A stretch of DNA of 64,000 nt, taken from Apostichopus japonicus. Its lineage: Eukaryota; Echinodermata; Holothuroidea; Aspidochirotida; Stichopodidae. The position numbers were made by a program, and so were the translations under genes. The DNA is taken from NCBI RefSeq assembly GCF_037975245.1, contig NC_092570.1, positions 992,501 to 1,056,500 on the forward strand, given 5' to 3'. Positions 1 through 11,600 of the stretch are shown here, piece by piece (within the stretch, counting starts at the first letter, position 1; each line of letters begins with the position of its first letter). The notes beneath the pieces were generated by a model, which saw only the letters and a list, made by a program, of their open reading frames with translations, had not been told where the DNA came from and did no database searches.

Positions 1-279
1 ATGAACAACAGTGTACGTTGAGAAATTTCCCAGTAATCCATTGGGGTGTATCGAAGTGTTGCTGCTATAGACCTACCTATTAAAAGTGTTTTTACGTTTC
101 CAAATGTCTAAACTATTGGTGACCCCAATTTTCCTTTTGTCTGGGTCACTGATCTAAAATATATAGCGGTTGTATTGACACGCCTTACCTAATCAAAAGG
201 GGATATTTCTGGGAAAACATATTGCATACAGTTTGTGTATAAATGTCGACGTAATGAAATCGGACAGCCCAAGTCAGAA

Positions 280-307
280 CAGGGAGTGGTTCCATAACAA
301 CTCCCTG
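280..307. repeat. 28-bp hairpin motif, copy 1
   Basis: The arms CAGGGAGTGGTT and AACAACTCCCTG surround the loop CCAT, with one mismatch between arms. The same 28-bp motif recurs at 54012-54039. Confidence 0.8.
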
Positions 308-2159
308 TGGTCAGAGGTGGTATATGCAGCATATCACAACTTCATTTTGACAAAGCAATGCAACGTGTAAACAAAGACAGCCGATCGTACGATCACTTTA
401 CAGAAGCATAACGAAAATGTAACCGGAAATCGAAGGAATGTGCGCAAAATAAAGTACATAGTATATAGGTATACTGAAACGCCTTTGTCTGTATAGGCCT
501 ACATTGCATTAATCTATACAGGCGTACATTCATAAAGTGATTATCTCGCGACGGCCTCATTCCCGGTTGTTGTGACGTACAAAACGTTTTCTTTGTCATA
601 TCCGTATAATGTATACTAGTATACGACTTGGTCGACTTGAGCTTCGCGAATTTCAATTTTCTTCTCGTTTTACGACCTCGCTAAACTGTCGCTGGACGTT
701 TTCAAGTCTATTTAGGCAAACATGCCATTTCTCCGGGTCAAAATACATTCACGTGTACGATGTGCGTACCCCCCCCCCACCCCCCACCACACCCGTTGCC
801 ACAACTGACTACTCTTTCCCTCTCTCCTATCACCGTCCAACCGTCAAAAATTTACAAGTACAGTCAGTGGCGGTTCACTGACAGGTCTGTGGCTTACAAG
901 TTGGAGGGGGGGGGGGGAGGTGGAGAGGGCAAGGGGTCGGAATTTGACATATACATTTTAAGATAAAATCCTAATTTTCGAGTTACACCGACCGGATGTT
1001 GTGTTGCAGTGTTTCTCTCACCAATAACAATGCATACAAAACTTCGGAAGTATTCGGTCTCTCATAGGAAGTCTTCGTTTTCAATAATCGGTCTTCGGTA
1101 TAACACTATATCGTATTGCTTACCATAATAAATATTCATGACTTATCTTTAAACCGGTTATTCCCTCGGTAACCTCGTCAATAAACAAGGGCAGCCGTTC
1201 ATACTGAGTATGTCCTCTTTGATATACTAGGTCAATAATAATGAAAATTCTCAAGTACAGGAACCTTGTTCAGACATGCATGTGTACCTTTCAAATATAG
1301 AAGCGTATTTACTGCCCATACACCGCCGACTACATATAGGCCTATGCCTCCTACGGAGCAGTTGAAGTTCCATCGCTGATATCGTATATTATAACGGATA
1401 TCCCGAAGCTGGCAGTAAATTGAAAAAATAATAATATATTGAAGAGAACAATATTCCACACACAGTTAGCTGAAAAGCCCTTCTCAATATGTTCTCCCTA
1501 ACTCGAGTAATGTATGGTTCACTGAATCAGGGAAACGAAATCAAAACTGTTTTTGGCTGACTGACTGAACCTTCAATTCGACTCGAGGAATTATTCAATT
1601 ATCGTCCAGGAAGTAGAACACAGTGGATGGTCTGTTTTGTCATCAGGATCAATGTTCATCAACAGTATTACGGTACTTAGGATATTTTTTATTATTAATT
1701 CCGTATTTGATTAGCTGTCAATATTTGCATGTATATTATCAGTATTTCAGCAAAATGCGATTTTTTGTTGTTGATTTTTATCTGTCGATAAGTGATAACA
1801 ATATTATCGTGAAAAACAAAAGCCATTTTCAGCTGAATTGCCCTGATTATGACATCATTCATAGGCTCTTGCCAAATTCATATAAAAAAATATTTCAATT
1901 CCTGCCGACAGGAATGCATTTAACAAAATTCATAATCACTTTATTATACTTATCTAAGTTTTCAACTTTGTCACGACAAATGGAAAACTTGGAACTTTAT
2001 TGATCGTGTTAATGAACAGATGACAAAAATCACTGTTTATACACTCTTCATTCTAAAGATTGAGAATTTACCCTTTAACCGGTAAATTCAATCTTATCAC
2101 AGTCGTGCACTGCCACTTAGTGTTGTTCCTATAGAAGAGCTTACAAAATGCTTATCCCC

Positions 2160-2486
2160 GAGTTCATCCCCTACCTAACCCCTTCTCCTACCTAACCCCT
2201 TCTCCTATCAAACCCCTTCTCCTACCAAACCCCTTCTCCTACTTAACCCCTTCCCCAACCTAACCCCTTCCCCTACCTAACCCTTTCCCCTACCTAACCC
2301 CTTCCCGTACCTAACCCCTTCCCCAACCTAACCCCTCCCCCTACTTAACCCCTTCACCTATACCTTACCCCTTCCTACCTAATCCCTTTCACCTAACAAA
2401 CCCCTTCCAACCTAACCTTCCTAACCCCTTCCTACCTCACCCCTTCCCCCTAACTAACCCCTTCCCCTTCCTAACCCCTTCCCCTA
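2160..2486 (+). repeat. C-rich minisatellite, TAACCCC-containing 16-18 bp units
   Basis: Degenerate head-to-tail units of the form CTAACCCCTTCCCCTAC fill this stretch with near-total strand asymmetry: C-rich on plus, G-rich on minus. The minus strand repeats GGGGTTAGG, which resembles but is not a TTAGGG telomere array. The G runs could form quadruplexes. Confidence 0.9.
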
Positions 2487-3452
2487 TAATTGCGAACTAA
2501 CTGATAAGTTTAAACAGCTCTTAGTCTAAAACTGATTATTTAGGGTATATGCTTTCGTTAGTATTCTCAATGCATTGGCAACACTCTTGTACATACGCGT
2601 ACAACTTTATGGTTTCTCAATGCATTGACAACACTTTTGTATACGCCTAAAACTTTATGGTTTCGAGTCAACAAAGCATTCCATACAAACAATAGTTAAA
2701 ACCAGAAAACGAAAACGTTTAGTGGTGCCGAGGCCCAAACATATTCATAGTGTGGTAAGCCATACATGTTAATATTTATGAACCAAACTGAAGAGGATAA
2801 TATATTGACTAATGCGGCAATATGCAAACCAAGGTACCGCGAATCAGTTATCATGTTGACAAAGTCTATTTATTGACATAGTAAAAAAAAAAACAGATAC
2901 ATGCATGAATATTAATGAGTTGAAATTTTATGATATCATAATCATGTGTCTATACTTACATTGTATTATCCAAGTACAAGTTTTAAGCTAATTAGACATA
3001 CGATTTTAGAGATATCTGTTTAAGAATTTGTATGTTCACTGATTAATATTCATGATATGACAAAACAACAACACGGTTGATTATTTGCATGTCGTGTGAC
3101 AAATCTAATATGCAAAGAATGAAAACATTTAGAACATTTGGTTCTTGTCTTGTGTTAAAAAGCATTTTGCACCATTTGAGATAACCTTGAAGCTCGGAGA
3201 GTGAAAACTGATAAGGGCCTGCTTGGGTGTGCTTAAAGCAAGACTATCAACTGTTTGAAGCATATTTCATTGCCTATATGACTGTATGTTTGTTGAAGAC
3301 CTATATATCCCCTTCAAAAAACTAAACTAAACTGAACTCGACCAAACTATGTTCACCAAAAGAAAACCATATGGCATTGCGGAAATCACATTGCATTAAT
3401 TGTAGCTTAATGTTTAAAAGGTTTTCAGACTTTGACAAATGTTGAACTCATG

Positions 3453-3465
3453 TGACCTTTGACCC
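3453..3465 (-). promoter_or_regulatory. DR1-type hexamer pair
   Basis: Reverse complement GGGTCAAAGGTCA is two nuclear-receptor half-sites with one base between them. It lies in a dispersed repeat, so function is unproven. Confidence 0.4.
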
Positions 3466-3598
3466 CTACCAATTTCAATATCGTTCTTGCACTCACTTAG
3501 CTGGATCTATACATACTAAGTATGAAGTTCAAAACATGTTTTCTTGCGTTATTGTGTTTACAATATTTACAGACTTTGACGTTAATGTTGACCGCAAG

Positions 3599-3611
3599 TG
3601 ACCTTTGACCT
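3599..3611 (-). promoter_or_regulatory. Perfect DR1 (AGGTCA A AGGTCA)
   Basis: Reverse complement AGGTCAAAGGTCA is an exact DR1, the consensus for RXR- or HNF4-type receptors. It lies within dispersed family A. Binding is not shown. Confidence 0.45.
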
Positions 3612-4138
3612 CCACCAATTTCAATCGGGTTCTTATACTCACCAAACTGGATCTGTATACCATGACCAGACTTTGACCTATGTTGACCCGAAATTGCACA
3701 TCACAGAAAGGATTGGGTTCTTGTACTCAATAAGACGCCTCCACATACCAAGTATAAAGTTAATCCACCATGAACGATTTGAGTAACGGTGTTTACAAGC
3801 GAGTGCCACAGACACACATAAATACACACGCACACTTGTACACAAATATACACACACACCCTCAACATCGCATAGTTTTCTTTTACCTCCGACAAGGAAT
3901 CAAATAGAATATACCCAATTATAACAATCTTCCAGTCATTGCTTCTTTGGTATTGTGTTTTGATGACCACAATGCGCGTCCGTAGGTTTATGATTGCTTC
4001 CGATTGCTACAGTTGTTATTAATATATTAGCTTTGGATACCGTTAAAATTGTTCCGTCCGTTTTAGAGTCATTCAACTTAATGTGAAGGACTCAAATATT
4101 GGGTATAACGGAAGATATGACTCAATACCAAAGAAAGG

Positions 4139-4622
4139 TACGGTATACCGCCAGTGGCAGTGCAGGGAAAGAAAGGGCGGTATACCGCCAGTGGCAGTGC
4201 AGGGAAAGAAAGGGCGGTATACCGCCAGTGGCAGTGCAGGGAAAGAAAGGGCGGTATACCGCCAGTGGCAGTGCAGGGAAAGAAAGGGCGGTATACCGCC
4301 AGTGGCAGTGCAGGGAAAGAAAGGGCGGTATACCGCCAGTGGCAGTGCAGGGAAAGAAAGGGCGGTATACCGCCAGTGGCAGTGCAGGGAATGAAAGGGC
4401 GGTATACCGCCAGTGGCAGTGCAAGGAAAGAAAGGGCGGTATACCGCCAGTGGCAGTGCAGGGAAAGAAAGGGCGGTATACCGCCAGTGGCAGTGCAGGG
4501 AAAGAAAGGGCGGTATACCGCCACTGGCAGTGCAGGGAATGAAAGGGCGGTATACCGCCAGTGGCAGTGCAAGGAAAGAAAGGGCGGTATACCGCCAGTG
4601 GCAGTGCAGGGAAAGAGAGAGA
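4139..4622 (+). repeat. 37-bp satellite array, 13 copies
   Basis: Units of 37 bp start at 4141 and every 37 bases to 4585. Each contains the 14-bp palindrome GGCGGTATACCGCC and AGTGGCAGTGCAGGGAAAG. Copies are almost identical. A GAATG variant followed by a GCAAGG variant occurs twice, 148 bp (four units) apart, so a block of four was duplicated. Because 37 is not a multiple of 3 and the unit lacks stops, long frames open on both strands; they are artefacts. Confidence 0.97.
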
Positions 4623-5202
4623 GGAAGTACCGCAGTAAAACACATTGCAACATACTCATCTATAACTATGTCAGTTCATTGGTATTAATTATTGCTTAAT
4701 TATCGATTGTTGTTTATATACGCTATATACGACTGGGAAAAATACTATACGTAAATTAAAAAAGAATCGAAACCTAATCGATAAGTATGAGCGAGAGATG
4801 TAGATATAAGTTGTTATTGTATGAGATTATTTAGACAATTGTCTGCGAGATAAGAAGAAAATAAGCTGCTAGAAGTAAACAAAGATCCTTATAAAGATCC
4901 TCGATAAGGCAGTGGAGATAGGAAAATGTGTGTCAGCGAGGAACGAAGCAAAGGGTGGCGCACAGAGTCGGTTGATCTGGCATGGCAAATAAATGAAAAA
5001 TGTTTCAGGTCAGAAAATACATAGGCCTATTGATACAGTGTTAGATTTACGGACTTTAATTTTTTTTATGATGGAAGTACGCTTCATTCGTCACTCTGCT
5101 AAGATAACCTTCCAAAACCCACTCACCGACATCTCTTTCCGGCAAATTTCGTGTTCCGTCCCAATGTGTATGTCGAAGTATTTATAAACCATCAGACTAG
5201 AG

Positions 5203-5400
<198 letters not shown>

Positions 5401-6299
5401 GGAATACCACTGTTTACCACCACAGAACATATGTGGAATGTAACCGACGTAAAAGATACGGTACTCACGCTTCGTTTGGTAAAGCAGTAAGCCTGCCTGG
5501 AGTAACTAGGATCGGCCTTGTATAATTGTGTGTGTTTGTGCCTTCACTGCGACAGACACGCGGAAATTCGGTTCAGAGACTGAAGGAACTGTTGTGTAAT
5601 CCTACAGTTGATCAGATGTCAGCGAAAACCTACAAGGAGAAAACAGCAAATGCGATAATATAATGAGGTTTCCGACGAATTCAAATGTAGCTATTATAAA
5701 TTCTTATCAATATTTATAGTCATGTTGGGTTACGGCACAATGCAAATGAAGAACTAAAATGAGACGGAAAAAAGGGGGTGAGGGGGGGGGGGGAGAACCA
5801 GCAGGGAGTGATTAGATCACGAACTTTGGGAAATGCGAACTGTTATAATAATCATTCACGCCATTGTAATACTGCATCCACTCACACAACAACATTTTAT
5901 GTCGCCGAGACATCTGTAATTGGTCGTGGTTATCACATAGGATTGGATATTCAATTCGGATAGTAAAAAACAATATTTATTTATAGATTCAACTCATTAC
6001 GTTGCTTTAAGTTTGAGTAGAGCGATTCCATTCTTCTTGACGCTCAGGTAATTGACTCGTGTATATAGCTGTGTGTTATCTCTCTGGGAAACACACACTT
6101 TACAAAATAATTGTTGACTATCTGTTGACATATAGTAACACACAGTACACAACACTATCGTGGCCATTTTATTCGAACGTCTGTATAATCATAACCCGTG
6201 ACACTGCCAATTAGACAATTGGAAACAAGACACAAGAGGTATGACACACAGACACACGTACACACCCACGTATGGTAGGCCCTTTGGGACAAATATACC

Positions 6300-6560
6300 A
6301 TACTATATATACGCGTTTATAATTAACACGTGTATATATACGCGAATTAATACGCGTATATACGATACTGATTGGCTAATAATATATACGCATATATATA
6401 TTCGAATTAACACGTGTATATATTCGAATTAATATGCGTATACATTCGATTTAATACCACCATATATAAATCGGCATTCTGATTGGCTAATAATATATAA
6501 GAGTATATATTCGAATTAATATGCGTATATATTCGAATCAATATGCGTATATGATCGATG
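6300..6560. repeat. AT-rich minisatellite with palindromic TTCGAA and ACGCGT/ACGTGT units
   Basis: Units of about 22 bp such as GTATATATTCGAATTAATATGC recur. A 21-bp block containing GATTGGCTAATAATATA is present twice (about 6370 and 6480). Confidence 0.8.
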
Positions 6561-6629
6561 GGTTACGGCAGAATGTCAAAATTCGGGCTGGATAATGGCA
6601 TGAATAGGTTGCGGACCGCTGATTTAACC

Positions 6630-6731
6630 TATACCAGCGACTTCGTATAGCACGAACCGATCATAGACAATATCTTAATTGTCTGAACTCAGACATCGGC
6701 TTACACGATTTGCGGCACCTACTCGCTCCCT
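6630..6731 (+). repeat. 100-bp direct repeat, copy 1
   Basis: Runs from TATACCAGCGACTTCGTATA to GCACCTACTCGCTCCCT and matches 7140-7235 closely, with one extra block of about 6 bases around GTCTGAACTCAG. Confidence 0.9.
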
Positions 6732-7139
6732 TCCAGAAAACACAAAAGCTTCGGCAAAATCAAATTTGCATCGTATACTACCGCAAGACAAACAAAGGAA
6801 CAGCGTGGGTTAAAAATGTATGAAATATCACAAAACAAAATCCCGTGTAGTCTTCAAAAAAAAAAAAAAACTATAGACGGTATAAAATCTGCAAATGATG
6901 GCATAGAATTTCTCAAGGTTTAAATCCAATAATATATTTCATGGTACCCGCATCATCGCATTACATACTGAGAAATGGTTGGAAAAGTTGTAACGTGGAA
7001 TGAAGAAAAAAGGAATATGAAATCTCTCCATACCGTTCCTATATATAGGTTCGGAGATATAAATATACGCTAATATACGTCCTGTTCAAACTGACAACAT
7101 TAAACTATACACAACACTGTAACAAACACACCACTCAAC

Positions 7140-7235
7140 TTATACCAGCGACTTCGTATAGCACAAACCGATCAAAGACAATATCTTAATTCCCTGACAT
7201 CGGCTTACACGATTTGCGGCACCTACTCGCTCCCT
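7140..7235 (+). repeat. 100-bp direct repeat, copy 2
   Basis: Same orientation as 6630-6731, about 510 bp downstream. The ends do not show the TG..CA expected of a long terminal repeat. Confidence 0.9.
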
Positions 7236-7502
7236 ACTCAACTTAAACCCAGAATAGTTTGAACGTACAGAGGGGCATATATTAAAGTAAATATGGTTTA
7301 GATTTTTTCTTAATATCTAACACTTTTAACAGATCATCATATTTAGTAAATCCTGCAGTGCGAGTGCAATCCAAAATTAGAAGAGATGAATGGAATTGAG
7401 TCAAATCAAGGAAGTTCCTTGTAGATCCCTTCTTGGTCCAATGGATACACCTAGAGAGATAAATTACGCACTATAGATGTACAAACAGATTCCGTTCACA
7501 TG

Positions 7503-7570
7503 TAGACGGCACGTGTTCACGTGTAGCCGTTTCAGTGTAGCCTTGTAGCCATGTAGCCGTTCACTATAGC
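7503..7570 (+). repeat. Short TGTAGCC repeat
   Basis: GTGTAGCC, TGTAGCC and TATAGCC recur six times at irregular 8-18 base spacing, with ACGTGTTCACGTGT at the start. Confidence 0.6.
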
Positions 7571-8183
7571 CTTGTGTTTACTGTGACCATTACTGGATTG
7601 TCTAGCATATTTGAAAGGTTCTGATAAAACATACTCATCAAACTCCCATAATTATGTATGAATATGCATGATATACATCATTAGAATGCATCACACAATT
7701 TTATGTCATTTTTGGCGTTCCATCCATTTGCACATATTTATGCTATGTCATCGATGACACAATGCTATAGTAATCAATAACATTCACACAATTTTTTCAT
7801 CAACCAATAACCAACATACTGTCCATATTATAACCTATTACATATATGGTTTGTTTTGAAACGTTTTACATGGCGGAAGACGTTTACAAAAATTAATTGC
7901 CTTATAAACTGTCGTCATTCGCGCCATTTTCTTTCTCTGTCTCGTACATTTATTTTTTCCAGATTGAGAGTAGAAAATGCTTATAGCCTAGTTTCCACAG
8001 CGGTTTCCGGATTTTGCGACCACTTATTTCAGTCATGCATAATGTCACGCAATGTGGAAACTGTATAAACGTAAGGTAATTTAAGGCGATGAATCACTTT
8101 ACAAAATACATGCACGTTTTGCAGGAACATTAAAGGATCACCAAATAAACCGACTATTTGTCATTTAAAGTCATTTGTGTACA

Positions 8184-8262
<79 letters not shown>
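8184..8262. repeat. TA microsatellite
   Basis: About 39 uninterrupted TA units. Confidence 0.97.
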
Positions 8263-8264
<2 letters not shown>

Positions 8265-8440
8265 CCGGTATCCAAAAAGATTGTTCCGAGAATAGCATTA
8301 AAAATAATTGAGACTACAAATTGACGATATTATATACTTAAAAGACTTAAGGAGATTTTCTGTGGCAGGAATTAATCAGTCATTGAGAAAAGTCTAGGTT
8401 TTATCATGACAGGGCGTTGCACATCTTGTACACAACTTCT

Positions 8441-8542
8441 ATGGAACGCCCGCCACCTCGGACACTTCGTCTTTTAAACCTTTTCGATCGTTTCAAGTCT
8501 CAACTTAAAATCCATCTTTTTAACACGTATTTTAGTGTCTGA
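8441..8542 (+). pseudogene. C-terminal tail of a LINE (non-LTR retrotransposon) reverse transcriptase ORF
   Basis: Read from 8441, the frame gives MERPPPRTLRLLNLFDRFKS, then QLKIHLFNTYFSV and TGA at 8540-8542. The FKSQLKIHLFNTYF ending is the familiar last block of L2/CR1/Rex-type LINE ORF2 proteins (LW-N-LP ... FK-LK-HLF). Nothing upstream continues the protein, as expected for a heavily 5'-truncated insertion. Family recognition is from motif memory only. Confidence 0.6.
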
Positions 8543-8629
8543 TCTTGTATTTCTTTGTCTTAACCTTGTCTTGTATTAGTTTCATAACTTCCATTATCAT
8601 AACTCATACATGGAAAATGAAATATCTCA

Positions 8630-8698
8630 AGCTGCTAGTTCATCCATACATCTAATTCTACACGCTGCTAGTTCATCCATACGTCTAATTCTACACGT
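8630..8698 (+). repeat. 35-bp tandem duplication
   Basis: GCTGCTAGTTCATCCATAC followed by TCTAATTCTACAC occurs twice head to tail with one base change, just after the LINE tail. It may be part of that element's 3' end. Confidence 0.85.
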
Positions 8699-8699
8699 C

Positions 8700-11600
8700 C
8701 TGTTACCTTTTTGACCAGAGCAACCTCGTCCTTATTCCAAGAAATATTTTCATATCACGGATGGTCTGCATGTGACGTCATCATGATATATGCATGTTCT
8801 CGGCCATTAGGAGCTCTTTCCTTTCGACGACATATAATTATTTAATTTGATTTTGCCTTGAAATGTGATATTTTCAGTATGTGGAATGTTTGCAATTAAT
8901 GTACTCAGTCAATTCAAGCTTTGATTAAATACAATTTTCTGTTTTACAGGAGAACTCTTTCTTCGTAATTAGGTCAATTAGTTGTACATTATATAAAGCA
9001 GGAAAACAAAGACATGTTTGTTTCGTTGCCATGGTAATGTAGATAATGTTGCTGATGTAAGAGGTAGCTTGTGTATATTGGCTTAGTCTCACTCCGCATT
9101 TAAAAGAATAGTCCAGGACAAAATTTCTTTTTGATATGTTAAAGAGGAACAAAATCTAAGCATTCTTGTGAAATTTGCATTCAATTTCTATGTACCGCTT
9201 TTTGAGATATTGACAGTTGAAGTTATCTGATATTCCACCAAAAGTGAACTTGAAGCAAACAGGTGTGATGTCTATTGATTTGACCTTGGATTGGATAGGG
9301 TTCCTAGCCTTTGCCTAAAGGGATAAAATACCAATACCCATGGTGCATTCACAATATGGATGCATCCAATTGTGGAGTGTAAAACTAGACGTAAATTTTA
9401 CAACAAAACATAGAGATTTGATTGGCGCATGATCTGTGGGCGGGGCTTCCCAAATTTTGAGTGAAGTTTGCAGAATATACGGACTCGTTAAAAAAAATCT
9501 GGCGAATTTTATTCAGCTCAAAATGTTTAACGACAAATAACCCAATAGAAACAATGATTATTACTAGTATGAAATAAAATTGCATAGAACGGTGTTATTT
9601 TCACTGAGATTTTAGGGCAGTAAGCTGGAAAAGGTCGAAGTTAAAATTTGGCAAACACACATTGAGACTTTAATTCATTGTTTATAAATTTGAATACCCT
9701 AAATTCCTAAAACAAAACCTGTTTTTTGTTCAATTTTCATGCAAGCTTTCTTGGACGATATTGAACATCATCTGATAGTGACAAAGTTTTAGTTCAACGT
9801 CTAAAACATGTTGTTTGAGGGCATTAGAAATGTTTCCGGTGAGTTTTGTGTTGCATCGGAGGGGCATGCATAACGGTCTGTATGTTAGACTAGGTAGTCC
9901 AGTCGCTTCAATTGTGACGTAGAATATAAATCCAGCATATTTTTTGAACGGGTTGCCTATAGTTATCGTTATGTTGCTGTTGTTGTTATGAACACATATA
10001 TAGATGGCGTTGAAGATAATACTGATAAGTGAAGGGTACGCTGAAAGGTATACACAAACTGTGAACGGGAAAGACAATATTTTACACTTTACAAAAACAT
10101 CGTAAACCAGTTCCTTATTCTTTTCTCTCTTTTTTCTTTCTCTCTTGATTTCCTTTGGTTGTTTTATTTCGGGACGAAGAATCATACAAATATGTATAAT
10201 GGGATCATACTAAATATACAAACCATACCATCAGAATTATTGACAAAGCCCACCGCCCACGATCGCTTTGAACGCCCACGCATATTTGAACAAATAAATA
10301 GATTAACGTGTACGGGGGATTTATACTTCGGGAGTTCTTATAAAGGATACAGGATTGTAAAAGAAAAACGTGTCATTTATCCAACAACCTTAGGCTTGTG
10401 ACTCTTAAAGTTTACAATGTCGTTACAGAATGAGAGGGAGGAAGACAAAACAACTGGGGAAAGAAGAAGAAGAAGAATGAAAAGAAGAAGAAGATGAAGA
10501 TGGCAAAAAACAAAAAAAAAATCTAGTTAAAGCAAAGGTGTTTGACCTGTATTATTCAAATGAACTGGTTGTTTACAAAACCTAAAGCTCTAAGTGCACA
10601 CTTAACTTTTCTTTCAATTTTAACTTTAAAACGTTAAAGGAAGTTTGATCTTTATATGTTATGGTCCAAGAAAAAAGTAAAATTTGAGTACATGCGATGT
10701 TTCTTCTAATATTCCGTTATTTATAATAATCACCTTTTAAGATATATACTCAATCTTTCGAATACCATTCAACTACATTGACGATAAGGTCGGTCGGCTC
10801 CTTAGTATACATGCAAGGCCTAAATGTTAGTGTTGCAACCATTGTTTTATAAATTCAAATAAAATCCACCAAAACATATCCTTTTAGCTTGATTTAATTA
10901 AACCATGGAAATTCTACTATACTCTGACTAAAATAATCCAGCTTCCTTGACTGACATCGAACACTTGATACATCCTTGACCAATTTGTCCTGCATGTATT
11001 ATAAACATGTCCTACGAGACTATAAAGCTCTGATCTCTCCCTCATTGCTCATTGAGGGTTCGGTTGCACTTGAAGAAGTAACCTATGCTAATGACCTGTT
11101 TATTAGACTATTTAGTCCGGTCACTTTAAACAATGAACCTCAGTTGTTATGAAGGGTAATTCTCTCTGAAGTAAACAGTTTTATAGAAATACAACCAGGA
11201 CGGCTTTTTTGTTTTGTCTTTTTGAACGGTTTACAACATATCAAAAAGTTTGTGCCTGTAAATTTCATTGAAAAAAAAACAGTTTTCCCCACTGAGCTTA
11301 GTTAGCTATTCTTTGTTTGGCTGAGTTATGATTCAACCATAACCGGAGAGACTTCAGCACAAAAAATACATCTTTAAGCTATTTTCTCTTGAATAATGTC
11401 ACGCTCAAGTTACACCACGTTTCCTTACTGCTAATTTATATTTTGCGTTGATCTACACTTAAAGGGATAGATAGGTCGTTATCGTTCACCGGCTTTATAG
11501 TGACACATGTATATAGCCGACGTGTTGTTTATGTGACAATGGAATGTGTATCACACTGTAAAATATTATATAGTGAAAATAGATCCTGTCATGTTTGGGT

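Larger units (their letters stand above)
3410..3905 (+). repeat. Dispersed repeat family A, copy 1, with nuclear-receptor DR1 motifs
   Basis: Two related sub-units about 150 bp apart share TTTACAGACTTTGAC-like and TGACCTTTGACC blocks. The copy ends with a CA-rich tract and CCTCCGACAAGGAATCAAA. The family recurs at 21010-21295. The open frames here are incidental. Confidence 0.7.

Noticed and set aside
4073-4699. Seven overlapping open frames of 90-193 codons on both strands
   Set aside because: All come from the 37-bp satellite, which has no stops and cycles through frames; the peptides are periodic.
6630-7235. LTR retrotransposon remnant (TRIM)
   Set aside because: No TG..CA ends, primer site or polypurine tract; kept only as direct repeats.
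9730-10185. 151-codon minus frame
   Set aside because: Longest unexplained frame but no recognisable domain, no clear splice sites, and its first third is low-complexity Lys/Glu/Arg; left unassigned.
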